14,909 nt of DNA from Deltaproteobacteria bacterium. GTDB taxonomy: Bacteria; Bdellovibrionota; UBA1018. The position numbers and the translations under genes are program-made. The first letter of the stretch is position 1. Each line of letters starts with the position of its first letter. This document shows, piece after piece, positions 7,338 to 14,909 of the stretch. The notes beneath the pieces were generated by a model that had not been told where the DNA came from, ran no database searches, and was given only the letters and a program-made list of their open reading frames with translations. The DNA is taken from the NCBI GenBank assembly GCA_016194835.1, contig JACQAU010000161.1:1-14909 (forward strand), written 5' to 3'.

Positions 7338-10196
7338 TCACTTATCAATAATTAGGCATTTACTTTTTAGCTCGCAATAATCACAATGTGAACCAATTTT
7401 GGACCCACTTTTGCCATTTATGATCTCATTGGCTATCTTACTTAATGCGGTGCTTAATGCTGATTCACTTGCTGGCATCAAAACCTCTTCTACTCCTTGA
7501 GGGAAAATCTGAATAATATATGCTTTAGTTTTTTCACGCGCACTAGGCTCTAAAACCTCTAGCGCCTCTCGATAAAGAGAAAGTTGAGTGCCATATTCTA
7601 AAATCAGCTCTTGCTGTGATCTTAATCGTCTTAAAACTTTAAAATCAATAATTGTAAACCCATCATTTTGTAAAATAAGACGGTCAATAGACCCGACTAA
7701 CACGTCATCACATGCGGGATAAATAGGAACCTCAAAACTTAACTCTGTCCAAACCCGCCTCTTGTCTGTAGTAGGTCGCATCCAAGGAGAATTCTGCGCC
7801 CATTCTATTAACATTTTTGCATTAAAAAACTTAGACCCTACTTGTTTCTCTATTTCATAAAACGAATCATAATCACCTTTCTCTAAAATTTCATGAACCC
7901 TAGTGCCTAGCTTTGTAGAACTAATCGCTTCATCCAAAATTCGCTTTTTAAAATCATTAACTTTTTTATCTAAATTTTCTGCTTCCAAACCTGGCCTAAT
8001 ATAAGTCCACTCATAAGCCCTCTGACAACGAGAAAGCAAATTCCATTCTGTTACACTATGACGCGTACGCTTGAATGCTGGTTTTGTTACACTTATTTTA
8101 AAATCAACTTTTGGCAATGAAAAACTAACCTGTGTATTCTCCTCACTTTGTACACTTTGAAATTCCGTCTTGCCATCCCAATTAAACTGGGCTTCCTCAA
8201 TCCATCCCTTCCAATAATCTCTAGCGTAAACATCAAGTGTACTTTTTTCTGATGTAATAGTTTCATCATCTTTGGGAAAGACTAAAACAAGTTTTTCTTT
8301 GGCTCGCGTAAGCGCCACATAAAAAAGACGCATACTTTCTGCTAGACTTTTTTCTCTTTCAGCATCTTTCCAAATCATTTCTTCTTCGTCACTCTGTAAA
8401 CGATCTCCATGCATATCTCTTTTTGCTAAATACACACCTCGCTTTCTATCCCAATATAAAAGTGGAGCAGGTGCTGCTTTCTGGGGTTTGGCTGCAAAAT
8501 CCACTAAAATAACTTGCTTAAACTCCAAACCCTTAGCTCCATGAATTGTGAGTACTTGCAATTGCCCCTCAGTCTTGGGCGGTGGCACCTCCAACTCGCG
8601 CTCATGAGTTTTTAACAAACAAGTTAACTCTTCGATTATTTCATGAAAATCCTTACCCCTTAATGACAACTCTTCAACACGATGCCACAGTCCAAAAATC
8701 GAAGCTGCCATGGCTTCTTCTATCCCAAACTCATTAGGAGAAGAAAAATTCAATAATGCCAATAAAAGCTCACCAGGTCGTATACTCTGATTGCGATACT
8801 GATTTAAATATATCGCTAACGGGTGATCGGATTCAAAAAATGGCTTTTGAAAACTTTTATCTTCCCTAACCCATTTATCTAAAATCTCATCTGAAATCCC
8901 TACCCATGGCGCTCTCAAAAAAACAGCACCTGATAAAGAATTAAATGGTATGTCCCACCAGCGCAAAAATGAAACTAGTTCCCTAACTCTTGGGTCTTCC
9001 CAAAACAAGCCACCACTCCCAATTGCAAGCGGAATTCCTTCTTGGTGTAAACCGCGAAGCCATTTAGCATTACTTCCTCGGATTTTTCTAAGCAGCAAAG
9101 CCATGTCATCAAGCTTTGCGCCGTGAGATACTTGTACTTTTAGCCATAGTGCTAATTCTTTTGGTGACTGAACTACTAATTTTTTTACACATGCATTTTT
9201 TTCTTCTGTATGAACTGTTGCACAAAGAGGATCATATTTCAGACCTTGTGCATGAAAAGCCTTTTGACAACTTGAGTTGATTAGCTCTAAAATTTCTGAT
9301 TGACTTCTAAAGTTATTGCTCAATGTAAGTTGTAATGGCAGTTTTTGACAATACTCCTCAAACACACTGACATCAGCATCTCTAAATCGATAAATTGATT
9401 GTTTAGGATCACCAACAACACATAAGTTTGATAACCAAGGCTTTGCTATTTTCCAAATAAGCTCGGCTTGCGTTGGATTTGTGTCTTGAAATTCGTCTAC
9501 TAAAATAAAATCAAATCTGCTTTGGTAGGATTTCCGTATTTTTTCGTCTTTTAAAACATCGTGCGCTTTGATTTCTAAATCATAAAAATCAAGCACTCCC
9601 ATGCGGTTTTTTGTTTTTTGATAGCGACTAATGCAATACTTAGCCAAAACATCCAAATGCTTATTAGCAGGGTTATTGGTTGTATTAAAAAATTCAAAAA
9701 CGCCAAAACATTGCAATTCTCTAACGCGTGTCAAAAGTCCAAATAAACTCTCCGTACTTTCTAATTCCATAAAAAAGTCTAAAGCTCGCTCCACTATTGC
9801 AGGTAAATTCAGGTCCCAAAACAAAGACCTAAAGCTCTCGTCCCACAATGCTTTTGACTCAAAAGCACTTAATATTTGTTCCGTGCCATTAAGCCCCACA
9901 CTCATTGGGTATTCTTTCAATATTGCTCCACAAAATCCATGAATAGTCATAATCCAATGTTCATCTCTACTACTTGCAGAATTCTGCAAGAGATTGAAAA
10001 TAAGTTTTTCCTCTAAATCTTTGGCTGATTTTTCAGTAAAACTGACTGCCAATATTTTTGCATTTGGATTTTTATTTAACAAAGCAATACACTTAGACAC
10101 CAAGGTTGTAGTTTTTCCTGTACCAGCTCCCGCTAACACAGCGCAACCTCCACTAGATTCTATAATTTCAATTTGCTCATGTGTGAACTCTTTCAT
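7338..10196 (-). CDS. addA: AddA-like helicase-nuclease subunit
   Basis: This is the catalytic subunit of a RecBCD-equivalent complex that unwinds and resects double-strand ends for RecA-dependent repair. It has 952 residues, SF1 UvrD/RecB type. Visible helicase motifs: Walker A GAGTGKT 23-29, Ia VSFTEKSA 51-58, Ib TIHGFCG 84-90, II DEFQDTNP 234-241, III GDPKQSIYRFR 262-272, IV SNNFRS 293-298, V TIHGAKGLEF 550-559, VI YVALTRAKEK 626-635. The C-terminal PD-(D/E)XK nuclease has His768, Asp838, Asp851-x-Lys853 and QLSLYRE (871-877). Cys724 with Cys938, Cys941 and Cys947 (C-x2-C-x5-C) forms an FeS-cluster set usual in AddB-type nucleases. ATG 10196 is chosen because it shares a base with the addB stop (TGATG) and begins just before the Walker A strand; an upstream GTG (10235) only extends into addB. 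It appears intact. Confidence 0.9.
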   Translation of the reverse strand: MKEFTHEQIEIIESSGGCAVLAGAGTGKTTTLVSKCIALLNKNPNAKILAVSFTEKSAKDLEEKLIFNLLQNSASSRDEHWIMTIHGFCGAILKEYPMSVGLNGTEQILSAFESKALWDESFRSLFWDLNLPAIVERALDFFMELESTESLFGLLTRVRELQCFGVFEFFNTTNNPANKHLDVLAKYCISRYQKTKNRMGVLDFYDLEIKAHDVLKDEKIRKSYQSRFDFILVDEFQDTNPTQAELIWKIAKPWLSNLCVVGDPKQSIYRFRDADVSVFEEYCQKLPLQLTLSNNFRSQSEILELINSSCQKAFHAQGLKYDPLCATVHTEEKNACVKKLVVQSPKELALWLKVQVSHGAKLDDMALLLRKIRGSNAKWLRGLHQEGIPLAIGSGGLFWEDPRVRELVSFLRWWDIPFNSLSGAVFLRAPWVGISDEILDKWVREDKSFQKPFFESDHPLAIYLNQYRNQSIRPGELLLALLNFSSPNEFGIEEAMAASIFGLWHRVEELSLRGKDFHEIIEELTCLLKTHERELEVPPPKTEGQLQVLTIHGAKGLEFKQVILVDFAAKPQKAAPAPLLYWDRKRGVYLAKRDMHGDRLQSDEEEMIWKDAEREKSLAESMRLFYVALTRAKEKLVLVFPKDDETITSEKSTLDVYARDYWKGWIEEAQFNWDGKTEFQSVQSEENTQVSFSLPKVDFKISVTKPAFKRTRHSVTEWNLLSRCQRAYEWTYIRPGLEAENLDKKVNDFKKRILDEAISSTKLGTRVHEILEKGDYDSFYEIEKQVGSKFFNAKMLIEWAQNSPWMRPTTDKRRVWTELSFEVPIYPACDDVLVGSIDRLILQNDGFTIIDFKVLRRLRSQQELILEYGTQLSLYREALEVLEPSAREKTKAYIIQIFPQGVEEVLMPASESALSTALSKIANEIINGKSGSKIGSHCDYCELKSKCLIIDK

Positions 10197-12889
10197 CAAA
10201 TATTCCCGTCCTTTTGCATTCTTCTCACTCCACACAGATCACTAAAAGCACAAACACGACACTCATTTTCTTTTTTTGGATTGAGTTCAAAAACCCCTTG
10301 AGCATAATTGTTAGCATGAAATTCGATTTGTTTCTGAGCCTTTGACCAAATCACATCAGGATCACTTGTAAAAATATTTAGCTGTGATCTCAAGTTAGTA
10401 AAACTAAATGCTTCTTTGCCATTATAAGCCTGAAAAAAAACACCTTTGTTTCTTTGATGATGCCGGTTTAGCTCAACAAACTGAACACCAGCTACATTTT
10501 TTTTTAATAAATTTTTTAATACAACCGCATAAAATGGAAGTTGCAAACGATATCCGTCTAAAATCATATCCTGCCCTGTGGGTAGCATCGATGTAGTTTT
10601 GTAATCTATAATGAATAATCCGTGTTGGTTTTCGTCGATACGATCTGGCACACCAGTGATCACAAAGTTTGGATGTTCTAGTCTTAGCTCTGGACCTTCG
10701 AGACTATATGTTTTTGCCTGTGAGTTTTTGCGATATTTTTTTTCATGTTCATAAAATTCATACAAGATTTTAAAATATTTTTTCTTTACTTTTTCATAAA
10801 TAACTGGACTAAACCACATACCTCTTGGAGGTTCTAAAACCCAGACCCGATACAGGTAAGACTTCAGAACTTCTGAAATATCAGTGGGAGTTTCAGTAAA
10901 AATGCTATCGCCTCTTTCTTCGATCAAAAGTTTAACAGCTAAGTGTAAAATCCGACCTTTTATTTCTCCCCACGGTTCCTCGCGAGGAGATCTCAAATCC
11001 CGCATTTTCCATCTCGATGCACCTAGAGCCATAAACGCACAACGAGAGTAATAATCTAGAGCTGAGGCAGATATTGCAACAGGAGACGATTCGCTTATTG
11101 GCTTTAAAATAAACGAACTCTGGGATGCTTTAGTCATTTTTTGATAACTGTCAATAAATAATGGAAACGCTCCTTTTTCTTTTGGCAAGTTCTGACTCGC
11201 AAGTGTCTCAGTGTTTAATAATCCTAACTCTAATAAAAACAGTTTCAAAGACTCCCGCTCTCTGCCATCCCAATCATACTTGGCATCTAAAAATATACTT
11301 TCCTTTGATAACGCCATGGCAGACAAAATAGATTGTTTCATTTCTTGTCTTTGAGTCTTTGATGACAAAGCAGAAAACTCTAAAGAAAGTTGATTTCTTT
11401 CATTTTCTGAAAACCAAAAATCTCCTGTTTGCAGACCTTTAAAGTATTGAGGTGGTACTCCAAAAAACCATGTTTTTTCATATTTTCTAAAAGAAACCTG
11501 CCCTAATCTATGAATAAAAACACCTGTTGTAGGCTTTATATCTTCTGCTAGAGGGGGGTGCTGCCTCAGCCGTTCGTTAATACAAGTATACCAATAAAGA
11601 CTTTTTGCCTTTTTAGCCTTTAAGCCGATAAGCTTTAAATCTTGTAATAACTCGTCCCATATGTTTTCAAAAAAATCATAATTTTTTGAGTCAAAGCGTT
11701 TATTAGACAAATAATCTAAATGGCTAAAAGCTATCTCTGAGCAGCTTTTTTTACCGGAAAACTGATTATGAATACTTAATAAAAATGAGTAAAGATTATC
11801 TAATTTTCCACCTGCGTAATACTTAAGTCCTTTTTTAATTCCCCTGGAATTGATGTCATTTAAAATCTCAAAAGTATATAATTCAGGATATTCTTTACAA
11901 TAAGAAAACACTGTTTCTCTATCAAATTGACTTGCAATGAGTCTAAAAGGCAAAAGAGCTTTTTTAATGCTTTCACTGGTTTTTAAAACCATAGGATTTC
12001 TTGAATCTATGACTGAAACTTTGTTTCTCTCCAGGCCACGCAGCAAACTTATTCTTATTGCAGGCACATCTGGAATAAAAACCGCATGATTTGAAAGTTT
12101 ATTTTGATCCGATGCTAATTTTTGAGCTAAAAACTCAGCAGCGTCATCTAATGTATGAAAACGCTCCCAATCCCAGCACAAGGACGTGGCATTATTAATT
12201 TTTATTTTATATATTTTTACACGTTTTTCTAAAAGTCGCCAAAATTCTTGTTCTAAACTTTCGTGTGAGTTAAGCGAAAAAAGATAAATAGCTTTAGGAA
12301 ATAAAAAATTATCAAAACAATGGCTTTCTAACTTTAACACTACTTCTTTTAACAAAGTCAACGGATCCCACAAATTCATAGTACTAAGCCATGCTTCATA
12401 AGCTAGAGTAAGTAACTGCATCTCTTTTCGGCATGGGTTTTGCACAGTATTAGTCGCTAAACGTTGCTCAATAGCGTTTTCTTCTTCGGTGTGCGCAAAA
12501 ACTTTTCTGCCGGCTTGTATAGCAGTATCTAATTTTTGAAAAAACTGTGGATGTTTTTTTAAAGTTTTTAAATGAAAAAAATTTTCTAAAATTTTTTTTT
12601 GTGAAAACAAAGTACGCAATACTTCTTGTCTACTCTCTGATCCTAATATATAGTCTGACGAGATTTTTGATTTTCCATAGACGTGAGTTAATAATAAAAC
12701 ACACAGTTCTTCACGCGACAAAACAGCCTGACTCACAAAACCAATGCCTTGTTTTAGTAAAAATTCCTTAATTTCTTCGCGCGATAAAAATCCCTGTTCT
12801 ATACAAATCCAGACTTGTGGAATTAGGCCCTTAATGTTTTTTTGAAATTCTAGATCATTAATAAGATCGTGAAAAGAAAAAGATTCCAT
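10196..12889 (-). CDS. addB: AddB-like nuclease subunit (FeS cluster, no Walker A)
   Basis: This is the partner of AddA in double-strand-end processing, 897 residues. The C-terminal third is a PD-(D/E)XK nuclease: His649 (GRILHLAV), Asp749 (GVPDRID), Asp762-x-Lys764 (FIIDYKTTS) and QLPFYAVV (783-790). Cys617 (ALDYYSRCAF) plus Cys877, Cys880 and Cys886 (CRVCAFSDLC) give the C...C-x2-C-x5-C FeS signature of AddB. The N-terminal two thirds have the place of the degenerate helicase part, but no G-x4-GK[ST] Walker A is visible, so this subunit probably does not hydrolyse ATP. ATG 12889 begins 2 nt after the purM stop and its TGA overlaps the addA ATG, indicating a purM-addB-addA transcript with coupled translation. 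The N-terminal region is too divergent to recognise alone; the assignment rests on the nuclease domain and the addA neighbour. Confidence 0.85.
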   Translation of the reverse strand: MESFSFHDLINDLEFQKNIKGLIPQVWICIEQGFLSREEIKEFLLKQGIGFVSQAVLSREELCVLLLTHVYGKSKISSDYILGSESRQEVLRTLFSQKKILENFFHLKTLKKHPQFFQKLDTAIQAGRKVFAHTEEENAIEQRLATNTVQNPCRKEMQLLTLAYEAWLSTMNLWDPLTLLKEVVLKLESHCFDNFLFPKAIYLFSLNSHESLEQEFWRLLEKRVKIYKIKINNATSLCWDWERFHTLDDAAEFLAQKLASDQNKLSNHAVFIPDVPAIRISLLRGLERNKVSVIDSRNPMVLKTSESIKKALLPFRLIASQFDRETVFSYCKEYPELYTFEILNDINSRGIKKGLKYYAGGKLDNLYSFLLSIHNQFSGKKSCSEIAFSHLDYLSNKRFDSKNYDFFENIWDELLQDLKLIGLKAKKAKSLYWYTCINERLRQHPPLAEDIKPTTGVFIHRLGQVSFRKYEKTWFFGVPPQYFKGLQTGDFWFSENERNQLSLEFSALSSKTQRQEMKQSILSAMALSKESIFLDAKYDWDGRERESLKLFLLELGLLNTETLASQNLPKEKGAFPLFIDSYQKMTKASQSSFILKPISESSPVAISASALDYYSRCAFMALGASRWKMRDLRSPREEPWGEIKGRILHLAVKLLIEERGDSIFTETPTDISEVLKSYLYRVWVLEPPRGMWFSPVIYEKVKKKYFKILYEFYEHEKKYRKNSQAKTYSLEGPELRLEHPNFVITGVPDRIDENQHGLFIIDYKTTSMLPTGQDMILDGYRLQLPFYAVVLKNLLKKNVAGVQFVELNRHHQRNKGVFFQAYNGKEAFSFTNLRSQLNIFTSDPDVIWSKAQKQIEFHANNYAQGVFELNPKKENECRVCAFSDLCGVRRMQKDGNI

Positions 12890-12891
12890 AC

Positions 12892-13897
12892 TTAAGAATA
12901 ATTCAAGATCGTTTCAGACATATCATCAGAAATAAAAATCTGGGCACCACGCCCTTTTTTATTAGGAATTACTTCACCTAAGATCCATATATTTTCTTTT
13001 TTCTTTTTAAAATAATTTAATACCAAATCCAATTTTTCTTTAGATACTATGGCGACCATTCCGACACCCATATTAAATGTTTGAGCAAGTTCTTTTAGCG
13101 GCAGCTTAGATTTTTCGCGCACCCACAGAAATTCACTTGGGATATCTGAGAATTCAGGCAATTGTATTCGATAACTCACTTGATCTGACATTCTGGGAAC
13201 ATTGAGAAATCCAGAACCTGTTATATGAGAAAGGCCTTTAAATGCATATTTTTCAATTAATGGCAAAAGCAGCTGAGAATAAATCCTAGTTGGAGTCAAA
13301 AGTTTTTTAGCATAAAACTTTCTTTCTTTGGTTTTCGGCAATAGAGCTCTCAGTAAGCTGTAGCCATTACTATGAAAACCACTTGAGGGTATCCCAAGCA
13401 AGATGTCACCGGACCCAATATTTTTTTTAGGTAAAATATTTTGAGAAGACACAGTGCCTACTGCAAAACCAGCAATGTCATACTCACCTGGCGAATAAAA
13501 AGATGGCATCTCTGCGGTTTCTCCACCCACTAAAGCGCAATTTGCAATTTCACACCCGCGCACTATACCAAGGATAATTTTGCGAGCTGAGGATATGCGT
13601 AGTTTACCGGTCGCAAAATAATCTAAAAACAAAATAGGCTTAGCTCCCACACAAATCAGATCATTTACGCTCATTGCCACTAAATCAATACCAACAGTAT
13701 CATGTTGATTGAGTTCAAAAGCGAGCTTAAGCTTTGTGCCAACACCATCAGTTTATTTTGTAAAGAGAGGCATAGCCGCCTATATTGCTGGCTATATTAG
13801 CAACATTTCTGGTTTGATTGATTTTAGCAATAAAATCAACCAGTGCGTCACCAGTTTTACGATTAACTCCAGATTTGGCATAAGTGAGTTTGGACAT
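12892..13897 (-). pseudogene. purM: AIR synthetase (PurM) broken by deletion and frameshift
   Basis: PurM is phosphoribosylformylglycinamidine cyclo-ligase, the fifth step of de novo purine synthesis. ATG 13897 starts a PurM-like N-terminus (MSKLTYAKSGVNRKTGDALV... to GGYASLYKI) that ends at TGA 13748-13750 after 49 residues. The rest reads in another frame from 13752, straight after an in-frame TAA: TDGVGTKLKLAFE, GIDLVAMSVNDL, VGGETAEMPSFY, SSGFHSNGYSLL, ITGSGF and FNMGVGMVAIV, to the stop at 12892. In intact PurM roughly 11-14 residues, including a beta strand like PVLVS, lie between the GG(F/Y) segment and TDGVGT; they are absent, and the missing length must be 2 mod 3. The longest single frame starts only at GTG 13680 (262 residues) and lacks the N-terminus. 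It is transcribed just ahead of addB. The enzyme is unlikely to be functional unless another copy exists. Confidence 0.85.
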
Positions 13898-13914
13898 AAG
13901 TGCCTAACTAAATC

Positions 13915-13931
13915 GACAATCATTGATTGTC
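13915..13931. promoter_or_regulatory. Perfect dyad upstream of purM
   Basis: GACAATC-ATT-GATTGTC is a 7-bp perfect inverted repeat with a 3-base centre, 18 bp upstream of the purM start. On the minus strand its edge overlaps a TTGACA -35 hexamer (13928-13933). A matching -10 at normal spacing is poor. The placement suits an operator. It does not resemble the E. coli PurR box. Confidence 0.4.
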
Positions 13932-13987
13932 AACCGATATATGCCACTCAGTTTAATTCAGATTTGAGCAATACTGTTTAAAAATGG

Positions 13988-14002
13988 GTGTAATGATTAC
14001 AC
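13988..14002 (-). terminator. Possible weak terminator after the ATPase gene
   Basis: GTGTAA-TCA-TTACAC includes the stop codon of the ATPase gene (13997-13999) and can form a 6-bp stem with a 3-nt loop. On the minus strand it is followed by CCCATTTTTA. The stem is AT-rich and short, so efficiency is doubtful. It would separate the ATPase from purM. Confidence 0.35.
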
Positions 14003-14909
14003 TAGTTTTTTTAGAAATTCTAGGCAATGACAAACACGAATACCATCAAAAGACACATAATCTTTTTTCCCTTGCATTGAAATTTGCCATGACTCTACTT
14101 TTGGAAAACGAGCTTTTAAATAGTGAAATCCTTTTGAAATTTCGTCATCCCCCCATTTGCACTCTATAAATGAGATTGGTTTTCTGTCTTCTAAAATAAC
14201 AAAATCAACCTCTCGTCCATCTACGTCTCTAAAATACCTAAGTTCCATATCCCTTCCTTGAGTATCCTCTATAAAATGAACCCATTTTAAAAGATGCACA
14301 GCAACTAGATTTTCAAATCTAAAAGATTCATTAGAAACTATTGACCAATCAAAACAATATGGTTTTTGTTCCTTTTTTACAGCTCTCACTTTAGGCGGAC
14401 CAAAAGGTGAAATTCTAAAAACTCCATAAAGTTTCTCTAAAATAAAAAGCCAATTTGAAATAGCCCGATGACTTTTCTGAAGATCTTCGCATACACTCTG
14501 AATAGACAGTGGAGACCCAACAAGTTCAGGTAGCCTGATCATTAAAAGTTCTAATGTTCCTAGATCTAATATATTTTCAAGAAGTGTCAAATCTTCACGA
14601 ATAAGACGACTGCGATACTCTCTTGACCATCTTTTGGCTTGTATTTCAGAACCACTCAAAAAAGGCTCTGGAAAGCCGCTGAGTTTTAACAGCATTTCAA
14701 GATCTTTTTGTTTCTCTATTTTTAACTCCGCCGCAGAGAATGGATGCAACCTTAAATAATGATATCGTCCCTGCAGAGAATCACCACCAAAACGATATAA
14801 ATCTAGACGAGCACTTCCAGTAACCATTATTTTTTTTTCATCTTTGAACTCATCATAAATACCTTTAAGATAGTTTCTCCATTTGCGATATTTATGAATT
14901 TCATCAAAA
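13997..14909 (-). CDS. AAA_14/DUF4143-type ATPase (N-terminus beyond window)
   Basis: The frame is open to the window edge (303 residues visible); the Walker A half lies outside. The first visible residues, FDEIHKYRKW, are the Walker B motif typical of this family, followed by VTGSARLDLYRFGGDSLQGRY (sensor and arginine region) and the LHPFSAAEL motif. A winged-helix-like part follows (SPLSIQSVCEDLQKSHRAISNWLFILEKL). The C-terminal DUF4143 region has FRFENLVAVHLLKW and a nuclease-like ending, RDVDGREVDFVI...FIECKWG, reminiscent of a PD-(D/E)XK fold (Asp, Glu-x-Lys). The cellular role of such proteins is unknown; they are scattered, often as accessory genes, in bacteria and archaea. An internal ATG at 14827 is not the start because the family motif continues upstream. 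The Walker B region is followed by an A9 tract (14830-14838), with the frame intact. Confidence 0.88.
   Translation of the reverse strand, partial: FDEIHKYRKWRNYLKGIYDEFKDEKKIMVTGSARLDLYRFGGDSLQGRYHYLRLHPFSAAELKIEKQKDLEMLLKLSGFPEPFLSGSEIQAKRWSREYRSRLIREDLTLLENILDLGTLELLMIRLPELVGSPLSIQSVCEDLQKSHRAISNWLFILEKLYGVFRISPFGPPKVRAVKKEQKPYCFDWSIVSNESFRFENLVAVHLLKWVHFIEDTQGRDMELRYFRDVDGREVDFVILEDRKPISFIECKWGDDEISKGFHYLKARFPKVESWQISMQGKKDYVSFDGIRVCHCLEFLKKLV

Noticed and set aside
10197..10235. Upstream GTG start for addA adding 13 residues
   Set aside because: The extension lies inside the end of addB and the conserved AddA N-terminus begins at ATG 10196, coupled to the addB stop.
9631..10245. Plus-strand open frames opposite addA (9631-9942 and 9994-10245)
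   Set aside because: They are antisense to conserved AddA motifs, have no ribosome site and encode no recognisable protein; they are complementary-strand shadows.
13709..14169. Plus-strand open frames near purM and the ATPase gene
   Set aside because: They run antisense to the PurM N-terminus and the DUF4143 region, which explain the sequence.
1..14909. CRISPR arrays, insertion sequences or long direct repeats
   Set aside because: None seen; the repetitive feel of 1-3634 comes from degenerate TPR codons, not DNA repeats.

Overview
The window is AT-rich, densely coding DNA from a Gram-negative bacterium. Signal peptides, an outer-membrane-barrel-type protein, long periplasmic TPR proteins and a heterodimeric AddAB-type nuclease suggest a delta-proteobacterial or Bdellovibrionota-like lineage. 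That assignment is inferred from gene content and layout; no rRNA or other marker lies in the window. Nearly everything is on the minus strand, so transcription runs from high to low coordinates. The exception is a small plus-strand toxin-antitoxin pair.

Layout from high to low coordinates. (1) 14909-13997: the C-terminal part of an AAA_14/DUF4143-type ATPase, cut by the window edge. (2) 13897-7338: purM, addB and addA in tight succession (2-nt gap, then a 1-nt overlap). purM looks broken: a 49-residue N-terminal piece and the rest of the enzyme lie in different frames, with about 11-14 conserved residues missing at the join. addB and addA look intact, each with a complete nuclease motif set and four FeS-type cysteines. 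(3) 6763-7267, plus strand: a brnT-brnA type II toxin-antitoxin pair behind a good extended -10 promoter. (4) 6604-5861: a signal-peptide-bearing DUF900-type alpha/beta hydrolase that has its nucleophile elbow but lacks the C-terminal catalytic part; a short out-of-frame tail follows. (5) 5685 to 1: a tightly packed run with overlapping starts, encoding a small predicted outer-membrane barrel, a secreted TPR protein split in two by a frameshift at an A6 run, and a very large secreted TPR protein (at least 1211 residues) that runs off the window. This barrel plus periplasmic-TPR arrangement resembles the glt gliding-motility envelope genes of Myxococcus (gltA/B, gltC/E, gltD/agmU), but the match is by architecture only.

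The most notable pattern is three damaged genes in one 15-kb window (purM, the hydrolase, the middle TPR gene) beside intact long genes. Two look like internal deletions rather than single-base sequencing errors. This suggests local or genome-wide erosion, possibly including loss of de novo purine synthesis. I saw no CRISPR array, tRNA, rRNA or insertion sequence. No stretch longer than 300 bases lacks a gene.
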